Below are positions 21,187-32,822 of a stretch of 64,000 nt of DNA, piece after piece. Numbering within the stretch: position 1 is the stretch's first letter; each line of letters starts with the position of its first letter. A model generated the notes under the pieces. That model was given only the letters and a program-made list of their open reading frames with translations. It was not told the origin of the DNA and did no database searches. The DNA lies in the NCBI GenBank assembly GCA_009829735.1, contig CM020620.1:744001-808000 (forward strand), read 5' to 3'. This stretch comes from Pyropia yezoensis (taxonomy: Eukaryota > Rhodophyta > Bangiophyceae > Bangiales > Bangiaceae). Made by a program: the position numbers and the translations under genes.

Positions 21187-23349
21187 GCGCTTGGCCGGGT
21201 GCTGTCTTGCGGGATATCCGGAAGAGGAGGTACCTCCTCGACTGCCAGTACTCCCCCTGGAGCTTGCTGCCTACCCGGTGCCGGTGCTCTGGCGGGATAC
21301 CCCCCAGTGGATGCCTTTGGTTGCGCCGCTACCCGTCGAGACTCCTCCGGGATGAGCGGGCATGAGGACACCCAGTGTTGGGGGTCTCCGCACAATATAA
21401 ATCCGGAAGTGCGGCCGTCCCGGGCGTCCGCGTCGGGGTGGCTCCATAGGTCCGGTTGCCTGCCTCGGGCGCTCGAGTGCCCGTCCCTTGGTAGGCCTTG
21501 GGTCCTTGTGTCAAGCGGAACAGTGGCTCCCCCAACCTGTTGGTCCTGCCCGCGATCTTCGGAGGTGCCTCCGTACGCACCGCCCATGTTGGCAAGGGTT
21601 GATGAGGGTTACCCGTAACCGGGGAATAACCCGTGGTCCGTACGTACGGGACGCGACGTCCCGCGCCCTCGCTGACCTGGAAATGGGTCTCAGCCGGGGC
21701 GATGTACGCTACCGTGCTTTGCTCATCAATCACCGGCGTAGCCGGTAGCAACAGGTGGCCCTCTTGGTCGACAAGGGGTTCATTCTCACCCGTGGGGGCG
21801 TACTCGGTCGCCACCAGTACTGGTGCGGCCTTACAATCCACCTTCTCGTGCCTCGGTACCGCGGTAAGATTTAGCTTGCTCCCCTCACCCTTGGGCTTCG
21901 GGGCTAAGGCACACTCCGGGTAAAGCACCCGGTAGGCGTCCCCCAGGGACTCGCACATGTGCATCAGCCGACTGAAGGTCGTCCGAGCCGTACTGGCTCC
22001 TCGTGCGGATATACGCACGTAGTTGGTTACTCCTTCGAACAGGAGGCCCGTAACTCCTCTTCTCCGAGGAGCTTCCCCAGCTCGTAGTCGAGCTCTTGGA
22101 TCCGGCGTCCGAACATCTCCTCGTCCTCCCAGGACTGTGCGGTGGCGGTGCGAAGGGCCCGATAGTGGTCTTCGCACTTGTCCTCCCTGAGGTAGCTGCT
22201 CAGCAGCTCCTTCAGTATACCACGGTAATCCATGGGGGTGGCTGCGACCCTGATTCCCGGCATCGGAGATGCCTGGCATAGGATGCCTCCTACCCGTTCA
22301 TCAACAAAGAACCGGAGGATCTCCAAAGCTAGCCCCTCGTTAACTAGTGCCTTGTCTGCGGCTGCCTTGAAGCTTGTCAGGAAGCCAATGACTGCCAACG
22401 GGCGTCCGTTCGGGCCCCCGAACATAGGGAATCCCTTCATAAGGGTCTGCATAGTTCGGATCGCTTGATGCGAATTCGTACGCATCGATTCCGATACGGT
22501 AGGGGATCGGTTCTCCAAACGGTACCGTTCCGGAGTCAGTACCGACCGGAAGACTTCGTTGACAATCTCCGTGTCAGCGTCCTGGAGATCCAGTCGCTTG
22601 GCCAGTTGGTGAGTAAACTCATCGGACTCCATCCGCTTTAGTAAGCTCGCAGTAACCTGCGCTGTCATAGCTTGCACCAGTGACCCTAGAGCTTCCGGCG
22701 TCGGCACCTCGGGTTCTCGAGTTGCATGGCTTCCTGCGTCGTGGGGATACTGCGATAGGGTACCGCCCCCCACCATAATCGACTCTGTTCCGGTGCAAGT
22801 ATCCGCCTGACCGTGTCCGCAGAGACCGCTCCGGGTACTCCGAGCGTAGCGCTCCGTGTGAATACGTTCCAACTCGGCTGACGAGTCGGATCCATAACCC
22901 GCCGTATCCGGGGGTTTTCCGGGTGTAGTTGCACCGGGGTCGACCCCGGTAGACTCCGAAAGTAGTCCGGCCGGTTCGAACCGTATCGGTGTGGGGGGAA
23001 CACCACGGGGTACCGTCGTGTGGCGTGTTGACATCAGCACTGCCATTGCGTACTCCGTACGCTCTTGGCTTGCGTCGAGTCCGGTGAACCGGGCCTCGAT
23101 GCGAGCCAATGATGCCATCAGGGAATCCCCTGGTGAAGGTCGTGGCGAAGTGAGGTCGGCCGAAGACGGTTGAGGCGGGCCGCCGCCACCTGCCGTCCGA
23201 GCCATACCAAACGTCGATCTGGCACCGGAGAGCATCGGCGTCTCAATGTTGTCCATCGGGTTACCGGTCCCGGTTCCCGTGCTCACCTCCGGGGTCGGCG
23301 TCGAAGCCGATCCGTCATCTTGAACGTTTTCCGTCTCTTGGGTAGACTC
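21174..23349 (-). pseudogene. gag: Element A gag, full length but broken
   Basis: It is collinear with the gag of B along its whole length. The initiator position reads GAG (GTGACTGAGTCTACC) where B has an ATG (GTGACTATGTCTACC), so the start codon is lost. A one-base deletion near 22055 shifts the frame after GEEELRA. The remainder, with the capsid region, the zinc-knuckle region and the GNE-stop end (21174-21176), continues in another frame. It is a decayed sister of an active family. Confidence 0.9.
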
Positions 23350-23555
23350 AGTCACAATCAGTCAACCGACGTACCGGTCACCACAAATAAGACAGCGAGG
23401 GGGTAAGTTGGGGAGAGTAATAGTAGATCGCAGTCAAACGTAACCACTCAACACAATCAACCAGATCGCACCACCACGAGTACAAGAAAAGGACAGGCTC
23501 CCTATCCGTGTGCCAGGGCCGAAGACGGCGTCACCAGAAGGGTGACGGAAACCCG

Positions 23556-23573
23556 TCCCCTGCTGCTTCACTA
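23556..23573 (-). promoter_or_regulatory. Degenerate primer binding site of element A
   Basis: On the minus strand it reads TAGTGAAGCAGCAGGGGA, two substitutions from the PBS shared by B, D and E. It lies one base inside the 5' LTR. Confidence 0.75.
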
Positions 23574-23574
23574 A

Positions 23575-23936
23575 TGTAGCACAATAGGGAACCGTCGCAC
23601 GTCCACTCTTAGGAAACTCTCACCAAGGGGGATCGGCACCAACGTCACCGGGAGTCCAAGGTTGCTGTCCTTGGAGCGCAAGCCACGGGACCGAGATGAG
23701 AGCCCAAAAGGGAGGGGTTTGTTGTTCTACCGTGGCCGGCGGTGGGTTCGCTGCAGGACCCCTCGTTATATACCCTCGGAGATACCACTAACTACCCTTC
23801 ACCCCAAGAAGCAAGTCGCTCTGGTCATGCGTAGCTCGCAGATCCCGTGACCAATACGGACTCCCAAGTTGAATGTTAATGGATAGAAGTAGTCCCCCCA
23901 AATTAGGGTCACAATGCGGTCATCCATATTGCTACA
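23575..23936 (-). repeat. Element A 5' LTR (362 bp)
   Basis: On the plus strand it starts TGTAGCACAATAGG and ends ATTGCTACA, the reverse orientation of the B LTR, with scattered substitutions throughout. It marks the right end of A. The next base belongs to element C. Confidence 0.9.
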
Positions 23937-24487
23937 CTCATCCCACCCGTGGTCGACGAACTTGTCGAACACGTACTCCTGCGGACCATGGTCGGTCGCA
24001 GGCAGATACGGCAGACGCCACGCCTTGAGCGCACGCGCCCAAGTCGGGTCGCCTGGAGGAGGTGGTGCAACTTTCACCACGTCCTGTCCGTTTACGGAGC
24101 GGATCCCATCGTCACTTTCAACGGTGAACCGTCGCCCATCCGTACGAAGGACTTGGTAAGGTCCCTTCGTTTGGAACACCAGCTTACCCCCAGTTGGGGT
24201 ACGCGAATGTTCTAGCACCTAGTCACCCTGCTTGGGGACGTGCTTGGCGTTACGTACCTTCTTGTCGAAAGGACGCTTGTAGCGCTTCTGCGCTTTGTCC
24301 ATCTCAGCCTTGACTTTCGGGATGACCTGCTCAAGCCTAGCAGTGACCTCCACCTTACTTTCAGTAGGAGAAGATGTCCCGCCACCAGCCTCCCTACTGG
24401 GGAGCGGCCGCTGCACCGCAATAGACCGCACACGGCGCGGAGTCACAAAAGCGAGGGGTACTTCCCCCGTAGAAGAGAGAACCTGCG
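23937..24487 (-). pseudogene. pol: Element C: pol C-terminal fragment (integrase tail and chromodomain start)
   Basis: Reading leftwards it encodes SSTGEVPLAFVTPRRVRSI, a basic helical region, KLVFQTKGPYQVLRTDGRR and GPQEYVFDKFVDHGWDE, then stops at the LTR of A. The protein is closely related to that of element D (compare 38930-39600) but is a separate copy. It is cut on the left by A and on the right by the D-type LTR at 24488. The remaining upstream pol of C is not found to the right of D. Confidence 0.85.
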
Positions 24488-24957
24488 TGTGGCAAAAATC
24501 ACTCGCACACGCGACACTCAAGTTGGGGCGGTGCGCAAGGGCTGCCTCCCGTGTCGGGGGAACCGGAAGAAGTGCAAGTCGCAAACACTCTGTCCCTGTT
24601 GTGGGGCAATCCCCCCACTGACAAACAAGAAGATGGTGTGTGGGCCAGCAGTTTCTTGGTCGGGACGGGGAAGCGAGGCCAAGCGCCGCTGTCCCTCCCC
24701 TTACCCCCCCAGGGTCCCCTCAGAATCTCGCCACTCAGAGTCTCCTACCCCAGCACCTGCCCACCGGGCCACACGAAAATTCAAGACGATACATGCAGAA
24801 AACCTTCAAATCCACGCTGGATTTACTACTAAGATAACTATCCCCTAACTTAGGGAGTATGGACCCAAATGCAGGGGGAGGAACGGGTTAGGCTAGTGGC
24901 CTGCCGCCCCTTGCATGGCACGTGTTGCCCCGCTACCTGGGGGTCAGTACTGCCTCA
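24488..24957 (-). repeat. Element D 3' LTR (about 470 bp)
   Basis: It begins TGTGGCAAAA and ends TGCCTCA on the plus strand. It aligns with 45135-45601: the first 300 bases are close, but the last 130 (the U3 start in element orientation) are strongly diverged. A purine-rich tract (complement of 24958-24975) flanks it on the inside, as expected for a 3' LTR. No target duplication is seen with the right end of D. Confidence 0.78.
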
Positions 24958-25298
24958 CTCCCTTCTCCTCAGTTCCGACCGACCCGGTCGGCCCTGCGAG
25001 GGGGCGTAGAAACGCACATCGCGGCGTTGGGGGCGCGACTTGCTGTACCCCCCGGTACGTCACGTGGACGTGGAGGCGGTCACGTTGACCGCCCCTCTCC
25101 TCAAGCTTGCCAACTTGGCAGCTTGCTCTTATCGTTACTCACCTCACCACCACCAACACATCCTCTTCACCTTACCCTAGGCCGCCCCACGCTGGCGAGG
25201 CCACCCATCTACCCGCGATCCGAGCCCCCCTCAACTCGAGGTGGGTCTCGTGCAACTGCAACCAGGTCGTCTCTCCCTAACTTGGGGAGAGCCATGGT
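24958..25298 (-). mobile_element. Element D, 3' untranslated part left of the E insertion
   Basis: This 341-bp stretch between the D 3' LTR and the E insertion carries no supported sense gene. It would be the leader of the D antisense ORF, whose ATG is the ATG of the target site ATGGT at 25294-25298, repeated at 36853-36857. A short inverted repeat CTAACTTGGGGAGAG-like segment occurs near 25278. Confidence 0.7.
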
Positions 25299-25872
25299 TG
25301 TGGTATAAAACTCGATCCTCTCAGACACGTGTCAATATCCCTCGGGGGAAAGGGACAGGTAACGCAGAAAGGGGAACTACGAGAATGGTATGCCTGTTGC
25401 CTCACGTGCCTGCTCGCAGGGCAAACAGATACGCACGGTAGTGCACACGGGGAAGAGGAAAGCAAACGCGCAGTTGTCTTTTTCCCTGAGGGCGCGGGCC
25501 GAGGGCGCCTCGCTGTCCCTCTTAACGTGCATCTGGGGGAACCCCGGCACGTTGGCCCGGTAGCCCCCCCCCATAACCCCGAGTGGCCCCGACCCGAGTC
25601 TAACCTCGTCAGGTCGGGGGCCACTATCACTACTAATTCTATTCCCACTCACTAATCTCACACTCAAATTCTCTCAAATCAAGTCCCTCACAAATATGCA
25701 AAAACACATCAGAAATCCCTCTCTCGCGTGTGGATAGCGTAGTCCACCGCATCCCAGTGCCGGGCACGGGCCACGGCCGCCAACCATCGCCACACGGCGG
25801 GCGTGTTCTGGCACCTGGTGCCCTCTGGTTGCAGTCCCGGGTCGGCGCCAAGTCGGGGCCAGGGATGCTACA
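25299..25872 (-). repeat. Element E 3' LTR (574 bp)
   Basis: On the plus strand it runs from TGTGGTATAAAAC to GGGATGCTACA and reads as identical to 36279-36852. A TATAAAA box at 25304-25310 lies on the plus strand, that is in the antisense direction, pointing at the antisense ORF 670 bp away. Confidence 0.95.
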
Positions 25873-25886
25873 TAGCTCCCTCCCTA
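25873..25886 (-). promoter_or_regulatory. Polypurine tract of element E
   Basis: The complement of 25873-25886 reads AGGGAGGGAGCTA next to the 3' LTR. Confidence 0.65.
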
Positions 25887-25974
25887 GTCCGGCACGTCCT
25901 CGGGCCGAACCAGGTGCCACCGTGCACAGCCTCGAGCACGTCCACACCGGTTTTGGTTTCTCCCTGACCTCCTG

Positions 25975-27108
25975 ATGGTCTGGATTGTCGACAAGTTGAC
26001 CGTCGACTTCCTGTGCAGCCAGGACGAGGAGTACAAGGAGCTCTTCCAGGCGATGATCGACTTCCGGCGTCTGGTGCCGGTGCATGACCGGAACTTCTTG
26101 AACGCGATTGCCGACCAGAACCGCCCGCGTCGGGATGGCTTCGGTTGGGCGCAGGTGGTCTACCAGTCTTCTCCGGCCAAGGTGCAGCTGGCGACGCCGC
26201 TTCCGGCGTGGCCGCAGCTAGGTAGCTTTCCTGCTCCGGCCGCCCTTGATCTTCTGCCAGTTGGACCGCCGGTGCAGGAGTCGGGATGGGCCGCGGCGGT
26301 CGGTCGGGCGTCTGCGGCGGCTCCGCTTCCTCCGGTTGCCCCTGTCGCCCCGGTCGCCTCGCCTGAACCGTCACCGGCACGTCCGCGCCCTGTTCCGGCT
26401 GTGCCAGTACTTCAAGCTCCTCCGGCACCGCGCTTGTCTGCGGCGAGTCTGGGAGTGGCCGTGCGGTCGCCGATTACTCCGGCCGCTCTACCCCGGACGC
26501 CTTCTTCCAACGCCGGCGGCGCTGTGCCTCCGCTGGAGTTGGGTACTCCGGTCTCGGGGGCCGTTGTGGACCGTCCAGTAGTGTCATCCTCGGGCCGGTT
26601 CGAGATTCCGGCGCCGACTCTGCGCCTCACCCGCTTCCGGGTGCCTGACTGGTACCTGAACCAAGGTGGTCCAACATGCGACCAGTACGACGTCGGCATG
26701 ATTGAAGACCAGCTGGGTCGTCTTCCGGTGCAGGTTGAAGGCGTCGGGTCCTCTCTGGTGCTGGGTACTTACGCCAGCGTCTTGAACGACGTGGTCGACC
26801 GGGTGTTTGCTTGCGCGGACAGCGGCCAGATGTCGAACAACCCGGTGGTTGGCGAACTTCTGGCGACTTTGACGCGGCATGGCCTGGCCCAGCAGTGGTC
26901 AGAGACCTTCACGGGCTTCCAGCGGCGCCGACGGACATATCTGGATGAGCGGGAGCCACCGGCAACTACTGGTACTACTCCGATGGCGTCATACCGGGAT
27001 GCGCCGCGTCCACCGCACTACGTCATCCCGTCTTCCTCCGGTTCCCGTCGTACCGCGGAGGCAACGCCGGAGGACACTCCCGCGGCTCAGCGTCCGCGCC
27101 GGGAGTAG
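25975..27108 (+). CDS. Antisense accessory ORF of element E, unknown function
   Basis: This 377-residue frame runs opposite to gag-pol between the 3' LTR and the end of pol. I do not recognise the protein. Residues 1-65 are well mixed and helical-looking (VDKLTVDFLCSQDEEYKELF). About 75-210 is Pro/Ala/Val-rich linker, about 210-325 a second folded block (DWYLNQGGPTCDQYDVGMIEDQ without any long gap, then a leucine-rich segment ending in GLAQQWSETFTGFQ), and the tail is Arg-rich. By eye the first block matches residues near 600 of the B antisense protein, and the second matches the B C-terminus (A-x-x-W-S-x-E/T). It lacks the long N-terminal part present in B and D. Its stop is 145 bp from the pol stop, tail to tail. 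Confidence 0.72.
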   Translation: MVWIVDKLTVDFLCSQDEEYKELFQAMIDFRRLVPVHDRNFLNAIADQNRPRRDGFGWAQVVYQSSPAKVQLATPLPAWPQLGSFPAPAALDLLPVGPPVQESGWAAAVGRASAAAPLPPVAPVAPVASPEPSPARPRPVPAVPVLQAPPAPRLSAASLGVAVRSPITPAALPRTPSSNAGGAVPPLELGTPVSGAVVDRPVVSSSGRFEIPAPTLRLTRFRVPDWYLNQGGPTCDQYDVGMIEDQLGRLPVQVEGVGSSLVLGTYASVLNDVVDRVFACADSGQMSNNPVVGELLATLTRHGLAQQWSETFTGFQRRRRTYLDEREPPATTGTTPMASYRDAPRPPHYVIPSSSGSRRTAEATPEDTPAAQRPRRE

Positions 27109-27253
27109 TAGTTGGATGCAAGGAGGGTGAGGGTCTTGGGAGAAGCGAGGAGGGAAGAGGCGGAGAGAAGGGTTGCTCGAGCGGGTGCTTGTTTTCCTTG
27201 ATTGTTCCATGCTTGCGTTGCGTGTTATCCTTGATATACCCGTTCCCTTCTTC

Positions 27254-29858
27254 TCAATCCTCTTGTTCCGCATCCGTTGCGGGCGAGCTCGTCTCGTCCC
27301 GAGGGTCTTGGTTGGCCCCGTCCTCTTGGTCCTCCTCCGTGTCCGACTCCAGAATCTTGCCGGCTCTGGCCACTGGAGTGCCCTCGATCCCGTTCCGTCG
27401 CGTGTAGGCACAGACGTCCGCGATGGGTAGCCGGTTTGAGGGTTCCCATGTATCATCTGCTGGGTTAAAGCCGAACCAGCGTACTCGCAGGTACAGGCGT
27501 CCATCTCTCCAGGCATGGTCGACAAACTTGACGTAGACAAATTCCCGACCTTCTTCTTGGGATAGCCAGGGTATCGCAGTCCGCTTACGCCGGGTCAAGT
27601 CCCGTTGGCTTGGCGGTGGAGCTCGGGTGACATGGTCGCTGCTCACCCGGTACGGAGAGCCATCCACGTCTAGAAGGAAGGTCCAGCCATCCGTATTGAG
27701 AATCTCATAAGGTCCATCCGTCTTAGAGTCCAGCTTCCCCCGGGTCTTGCTATGGTTGTCCACAAAAACCCAGTCGCCACCACCCAGTTCCTTGTTCTTT
27801 TCCCGGACACCCTTGTCATAGTCCCGCTTGTATCGCTCCTGGGTCTTTGAAATTGACTCCTTGACTCTTGGGAGCAGGAGCTTTAGTTGTTCCAGGAACT
27901 CATCCTTTGCCTTGGGACCTGACTTCAGTGCAGGCTGGAGACCATCCGGTATTCTTTCCAGGGAGAAGTTGGTCAGCCGCCTCGGGGTGACAAAGTCGAG
28001 TGGAGCGACTCCCGTTGTCCGGTGAACTCGGGAGTTGTAGGCTAGAGTGAGGACAGCCAGGAGCTCGTCCCAGTCTTCTTGGTGCTCCTCCACGTAGTGC
28101 CGTAGCATGTCCACTAGGGTCCGATTGAATCGTTCCACCTGACCGTTCGTTTGAGGGTGGTACGTCGTGGTGTACAAGTTCTTGATGCCCATCAGGTCAC
28201 AGACTCCTTGGAAGAACAGGGATGCAAACTGGGGACCGTTGTCGGTTAAGACGGAGTCTGGAGGGCCGTAGGCAGCTATCCAGTACTCGCAGAAGGCCGA
28301 CGTGACATCCAGAGCCGTGATGGTTCTCAACGGGATTGCTCGAGTGAACTTGGAGAACCGGTCACAAATGATGAGCAGGTATATGTTGCCACTGGAGGTC
28401 TCAGGTAGGGGCCCCAGGATGTCCATGCTTAAGCTTGCAAAGGGCTCCGCCGCAGGGAATAGGCGTAGCTTAGAAGTCTTCTTCCTCTGGGACAACCGGT
28501 TCCTTGCACAAGAAATACAAGCCTCCAGGCACTTATGGACGTCACTGGCCATGGTTTCCCAGTAATAATGTCGTCTCATGGAAGCATACATCCGATTGAT
28601 ACCAGGATGCCCGGCCTGGGGAGACGAGTGCTCTAGGCGTAGGATGTCAGTCCGTAGGCTCCGGGGTACGTAGACTTGAGTTGCCCCATCGAAGGGTGAC
28701 ACCCGTACCAGGAGTCCGTCTGTAGACTCGGAGAAGCGACTGTTCCGGTTCAGGTCCATTTGGTGGCGAAGCTCCAAGCATTGAGGGTCCGTCAATTGTG
28801 CCTCCAGCATCCGGTGAATGGTTACCGGTTGATGAGCGTCAGGTGTCTCGTACAGGGGAGCGTGCCAGCCACGTCCGACATTCGGGAGGATGAAGCAAGG
28901 TATTTCCTCCGGGATAGGACCGGTATCGGCTGCAGGAGTCTCCAGCCTGGACATGGTGTCGGCGCAGTGGTGCTCCCTCCCTGCTCTGGTGCACACCTTG
29001 TACTTGAACTCCGAAAGGCGTAGGCGCCACCGGGCGACCCTTCCTTGACTGCTGTCCATGCATAGCAGCCACCTTAGACTGGCGTGGTCCGTCCGGATGA
29101 GGAACTCTTGTCCTTCAAGATATGGACGTAACAGGAAGCAAGCCCAGACGACCGCCAAGCACTCGCGCTCGGTCGTGGAATAGTTCTTCTCGGCTGGAGT
29201 CAAGACGCGACTGTAGTAGCCTATCGGGAGGAAGTGCCCATCAGGTTGCTGCTGGAGTAGTGAGCACCCCACCTGGACGCCACAGGCGTCAGTCTCCAGA
29301 ACAAACTGACCCTCCCGCTTGGGTAACGCCAGTACTGGAGTGGTGGTCAGGCGCTTCTTGAGCTCTTCGAAGGCTGCTGTCTGCTTCTCGTCGAACACCG
29401 GGAGTTGTGCTGGAAGCTTCTTGCTAGTAAGCTTGGTCAAGGGCCGGGCAATCAGAGCGTAGTCTCGTACGAACCGGCGGTAGACGTTGCACATACCCAG
29501 GAAGCTCTTGAGTTCCGTCTGGGTTTTAGGTTGCCGTGCATGCCGGAGGGCCTTGATGTTCTTCTCATTGACTCGGAGCTCCCCCGGACTCAGCACGTGC
29601 CCCAGATACTCCACCTCAGTCTCAAACAGGTGGCACTTCTCGGCCTTGAGGGTAACTCCAGCCTTGGACAGGAGGGCCAGGACCTCTCGAAGGTGCTCTA
29701 GGTGTTCCGCTGGGGTCTTGGAGAAAACAATGATGTCGTCCAGGTAGACCAAACATGTTCTCCACCTTAGCCCCGACAGGATGATGTCGATGGCTCTCTG
29801 GAAGGTTGCCGGAGCATTAGTGAGACCAAAAGGGAGACGCTTGCACCGGAACAGTCCC
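27254..29858 (-). CDS. pol: Element E pol, RT to chromodomain (contig-2 part)
   Basis: This is the reliable copy of the downstream two thirds of pol. It starts inside RT (LFRCKRLPFGLTNAPATFQ), with catalytic YLDDIIVFS near 29735. RNase H follows (FVLETDACGVQVG, YSTTERECLAVV), then the integrase HHCC region (LEHSSPQAGHPG, CISCARNR) and the DDE core (SMDILGPLP, LTDNGPQFAS, NGQVERFNRT). The C-terminal chromodomain reads VKFVDHAW, LRVRWFGFNPADDTWEP. The protein ends in an acidic Glu/Asp-rich tail with a stop at 27254. When joined at 29858/32822 to the upstream part, the length from the slippery site is 4095 bases, a multiple of three, so the frame is intact. Confidence 0.93.
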
Positions 29859-30358
29859 NNNNNNNNNNNNNNNNNNNNNNNNNNNNNNNNNNNNNNNNNN
29901 NNNNNNNNNNNNNNNNNNNNNNNNNNNNNNNNNNNNNNNNNNNNNNNNNNNNNNNNNNNNNNNNNNNNNNNNNNNNNNNNNNNNNNNNNNNNNNNNNNNN
30001 NNNNNNNNNNNNNNNNNNNNNNNNNNNNNNNNNNNNNNNNNNNNNNNNNNNNNNNNNNNNNNNNNNNNNNNNNNNNNNNNNNNNNNNNNNNNNNNNNNNN
30101 NNNNNNNNNNNNNNNNNNNNNNNNNNNNNNNNNNNNNNNNNNNNNNNNNNNNNNNNNNNNNNNNNNNNNNNNNNNNNNNNNNNNNNNNNNNNNNNNNNNN
30201 NNNNNNNNNNNNNNNNNNNNNNNNNNNNNNNNNNNNNNNNNNNNNNNNNNNNNNNNNNNNNNNNNNNNNNNNNNNNNNNNNNNNNNNNNNNNNNNNNNNN
30301 NNNNNNNNNNNNNNNNNNNNNNNNNNNNNNNNNNNNNNNNNNNNNNNNNNNNNNNNNN
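29859..30358. other. Second 500-N assembly gap, probably a false gap
   Basis: The left flank 27393-29858 and the right flank 30359-32822 are the same sequence (offset 2966 falling to 2964). The contigs overlap; nothing needs to be missing. Confidence 0.85.
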
Positions 30359-32822
30359 TTCCGTCGCGTGTAGGCACAGACGTCCGCGATGGGTAGCCGG
30401 TTTGAGGGTTCCCATGTATCATCTGCTGGGTTAAAGCCGAACCAGCGTACTCGCAGGTACAGGCGTCCATCTCTCCAGGCATGGTCGACAAACTTGACGT
30501 AGACAAATTTCCCGACCTTCTTCTTGGGATAGCCAGGGTATCGCAGTCCGCTTACGCCGGGTCAAGTCCCGTTGGCTTGGCGGTGGAGCTCGGGTGACAT
30601 GGTCGCTGCTCACCCGGTACGGAGAGCCATCCACGTCTAGAAGGAAGGTCCAGCCATCCGTATTGAGAATCTCATAAGGTCCATCCGTCTTAGAGTCCAG
30701 CTTCCCCCGGGTCTTGCTATGGTTGTCCACAAAAACCCAGTCGCCACCACCCAGTTCCTTGTTCTTTTCCCGGACACCCTTGTCATAGTCCGCTTGTATC
30801 GCTCCTGGGTCTTTGAAATTGACTCCTTGACTCTTGGGAGCAGGAGCTTTAGTTGTTCCAGGAACTCATCCTTTGCCTTGGACCTGACTTCAGTGCAGGC
30901 TGGAGACCATCCGGTATTCTTTCCAGGGAGAAGTTGGTCAGCCGCCTCGGGTGACAAAGTCGAGTGGAGCGACTCCCGTTGTCCGGTGAACTCGGGAGTT
31001 GTAGGCTAGAGTGAGGACAGCCAGGAGCTCGTCCCAGTCTTCTTGGTGCTCCTCCACGTAGTGCCGTAGCATGTCCACTAGGGTCCGATTGAATCGTTCC
31101 ACCTGACCGTTCGTTTGAGGTGGTACGTCGTGGTGTACAAGTTCTTGATGCCCATCAGGTCACAGACTCCTTGGAAGAACAGGGATGCAAACTGGGGACC
31201 GTTGTCGGTTAAGACGGAGTCTGGAGGGCCGTAGGCAGCTATCCAGTACTCGCAGAAGGCCGACGTGACATCCAGAGCCGTGATGGTTCTCAACGGGATT
31301 GCTCGAGTGAACTTGGAGAACCGGTCACAAATGATGAGCAGGTATATGTTGCCACTGGAGGTCTCAGGTAGGGGCCCCAGGATGTCCATGCTTAAGCTTG
31401 CAAAGGGCTCCGCCGCAGGGAATAGGCGTAGCTTAGAAGTCTTCTTCCTCTGGGACAACCGGTTCCTTGCACAAGAAATACAAGCCTCCAGGCACTTATG
31501 GACGTCACTGGCCATGGTTTCCCAGTAATAATGTCGTCTCATGGAAGCATACATCCGATTGATACCAGGATGCCCGGCCTGGGGAGACGAGTGCTCTAGG
31601 CGTAGGATGTCAGTCCGTAGGCTCCGGGGTACGTAGACTTGAGTTGCCCCATCGAAGGGTGACACCCGTACCAGGAGTCCGTCTGTAGACTCGGAGAAGC
31701 GACTGTTCCGGTTCAGGTCCATTTGGTGGCGAAGCTCCAAGCATTGAGGGTCCGTCAATTGTGCCTCCAGCATCCGGTGAATGGTTACCGGTTGATGAGC
31801 GTCAGGTGTCTCGTACAGGGGAGGCGTGCCAGCCACGTCCGACATTCGGGAGGATGAAGCAAGGTATTTCCTCCGGGATAGGACCGGTATCGGCTGCAGG
31901 AGTCTCCAGCCTGGACATGGTGTCGGCGCAGTGGTGCTCCCTCCCTGCTCTGGTGCACACCTTGTACTTGAACTCCGAAAGGCGTAGGCGCCACCGGGCG
32001 ACCCTTCCTTGACTGCTGTCCATGCATAGCAGCCACCTTAGACTGGCGTGGTCCGTCCGGATGAGGAACTCTTGTCCTTCAAGATATGGACGTAACAGGA
32101 AGCAAGCCCAGACGACCGCCAAGCACTCGCGCTCGGTCGTGGAATAGTTCTTCTCGGCTGGAGTCAAGACGCGACTGTAGTAGCCTATCGGGAGGAAGTG
32201 CCCATCAGGTTGCTGCTGGAGTAGTGAGCACCCCACCTGGACGCCACAGGCGTCAGTCTCCAGAACAAACTGACCCTCCCGCTTGGGTAACGCCAGTACT
32301 GGAGTGGTGGTCAGGCGCTTCTTGAGCTCTTCGAAGGCTGCTGTCTGCTTCTCGTCGAACACCGGGAGTTGTGCTGGAAGCTTCTTGCTAGTAAGCTTGG
32401 TCAAGGGCCGGGCAATCAGAGCGTAGTCTCGTACGAACCGGCGGTAGACGTTGCACATACCCAGGAAGCTCTTGAGTTCCGTCTGGGTTTTAGGTTGCCG
32501 TGCATGCCGGAGGGCCTTGATGTTCTTCTCATTGACTCGGAGCTCCCCCGGACTCAGCACGTGCCCCAGATACTCCACCTCAGTCTCAAACAGGTGGCAC
32601 TTCTCGGCCTTGAGGGTAACTCCAGCCTTGGACAGGAGGGCCAGGACCTCTCGAAGGTGCTCTAGGTGTTCCGCTGGGGTCTTGGAGAAAACAATGATGT
32701 CGTCCAGGTAGACCAAACATGTTCTCCACCTTAGCCCCGACAGGATGATGTCGATGGCTCTCTGGAAGGTTGCCGGAGCATTAGTGAGACCAAAAGGGAG
32801 ACGCTTGCACCGGAACAGTCCC
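30359..32822 (-). repeat. Duplicate of 27393-29858 (element E pol), error-rich contig end
   Basis: It is the same pol segment, but with single-base deletions or insertions in short runs near 30510, 30790, 30880, 30950, 31120 and 31823. These break the frame into pieces ending at 30431, 30637, 31078 and 31802. The intact version at 27254-29858 shows that these breaks are sequencing errors and not decay. Confidence 0.85.

Larger units (their letters stand above)
17131..22731. repeat. Near-identical duplicate of 11028-16630, probably an assembly artefact
   Basis: This block repeats part of the B antisense ORF, the B 3' LTR, the B/A junction with CATCG, and the A pol and gag. Differences are almost all single-base changes in homopolymer runs. 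A true duplication would not be expected to begin and end exactly at the edges of a gap. Confidence 0.85.

Noticed and set aside
17131..22731. A recent segmental duplication including a second B LTR and a second A pol.
   Set aside because: The repeat starts and ends exactly at the 500-N gap and differs mainly in homopolymer lengths, so an unmerged contig overlap explains it better.
24488..24957. A solo LTR of the D family.
   Set aside because: There is no target duplication around it, a polypurine-like tract adjoins its right side, and the D interior continues through the E insertion as shown by the ATGGT duplication.
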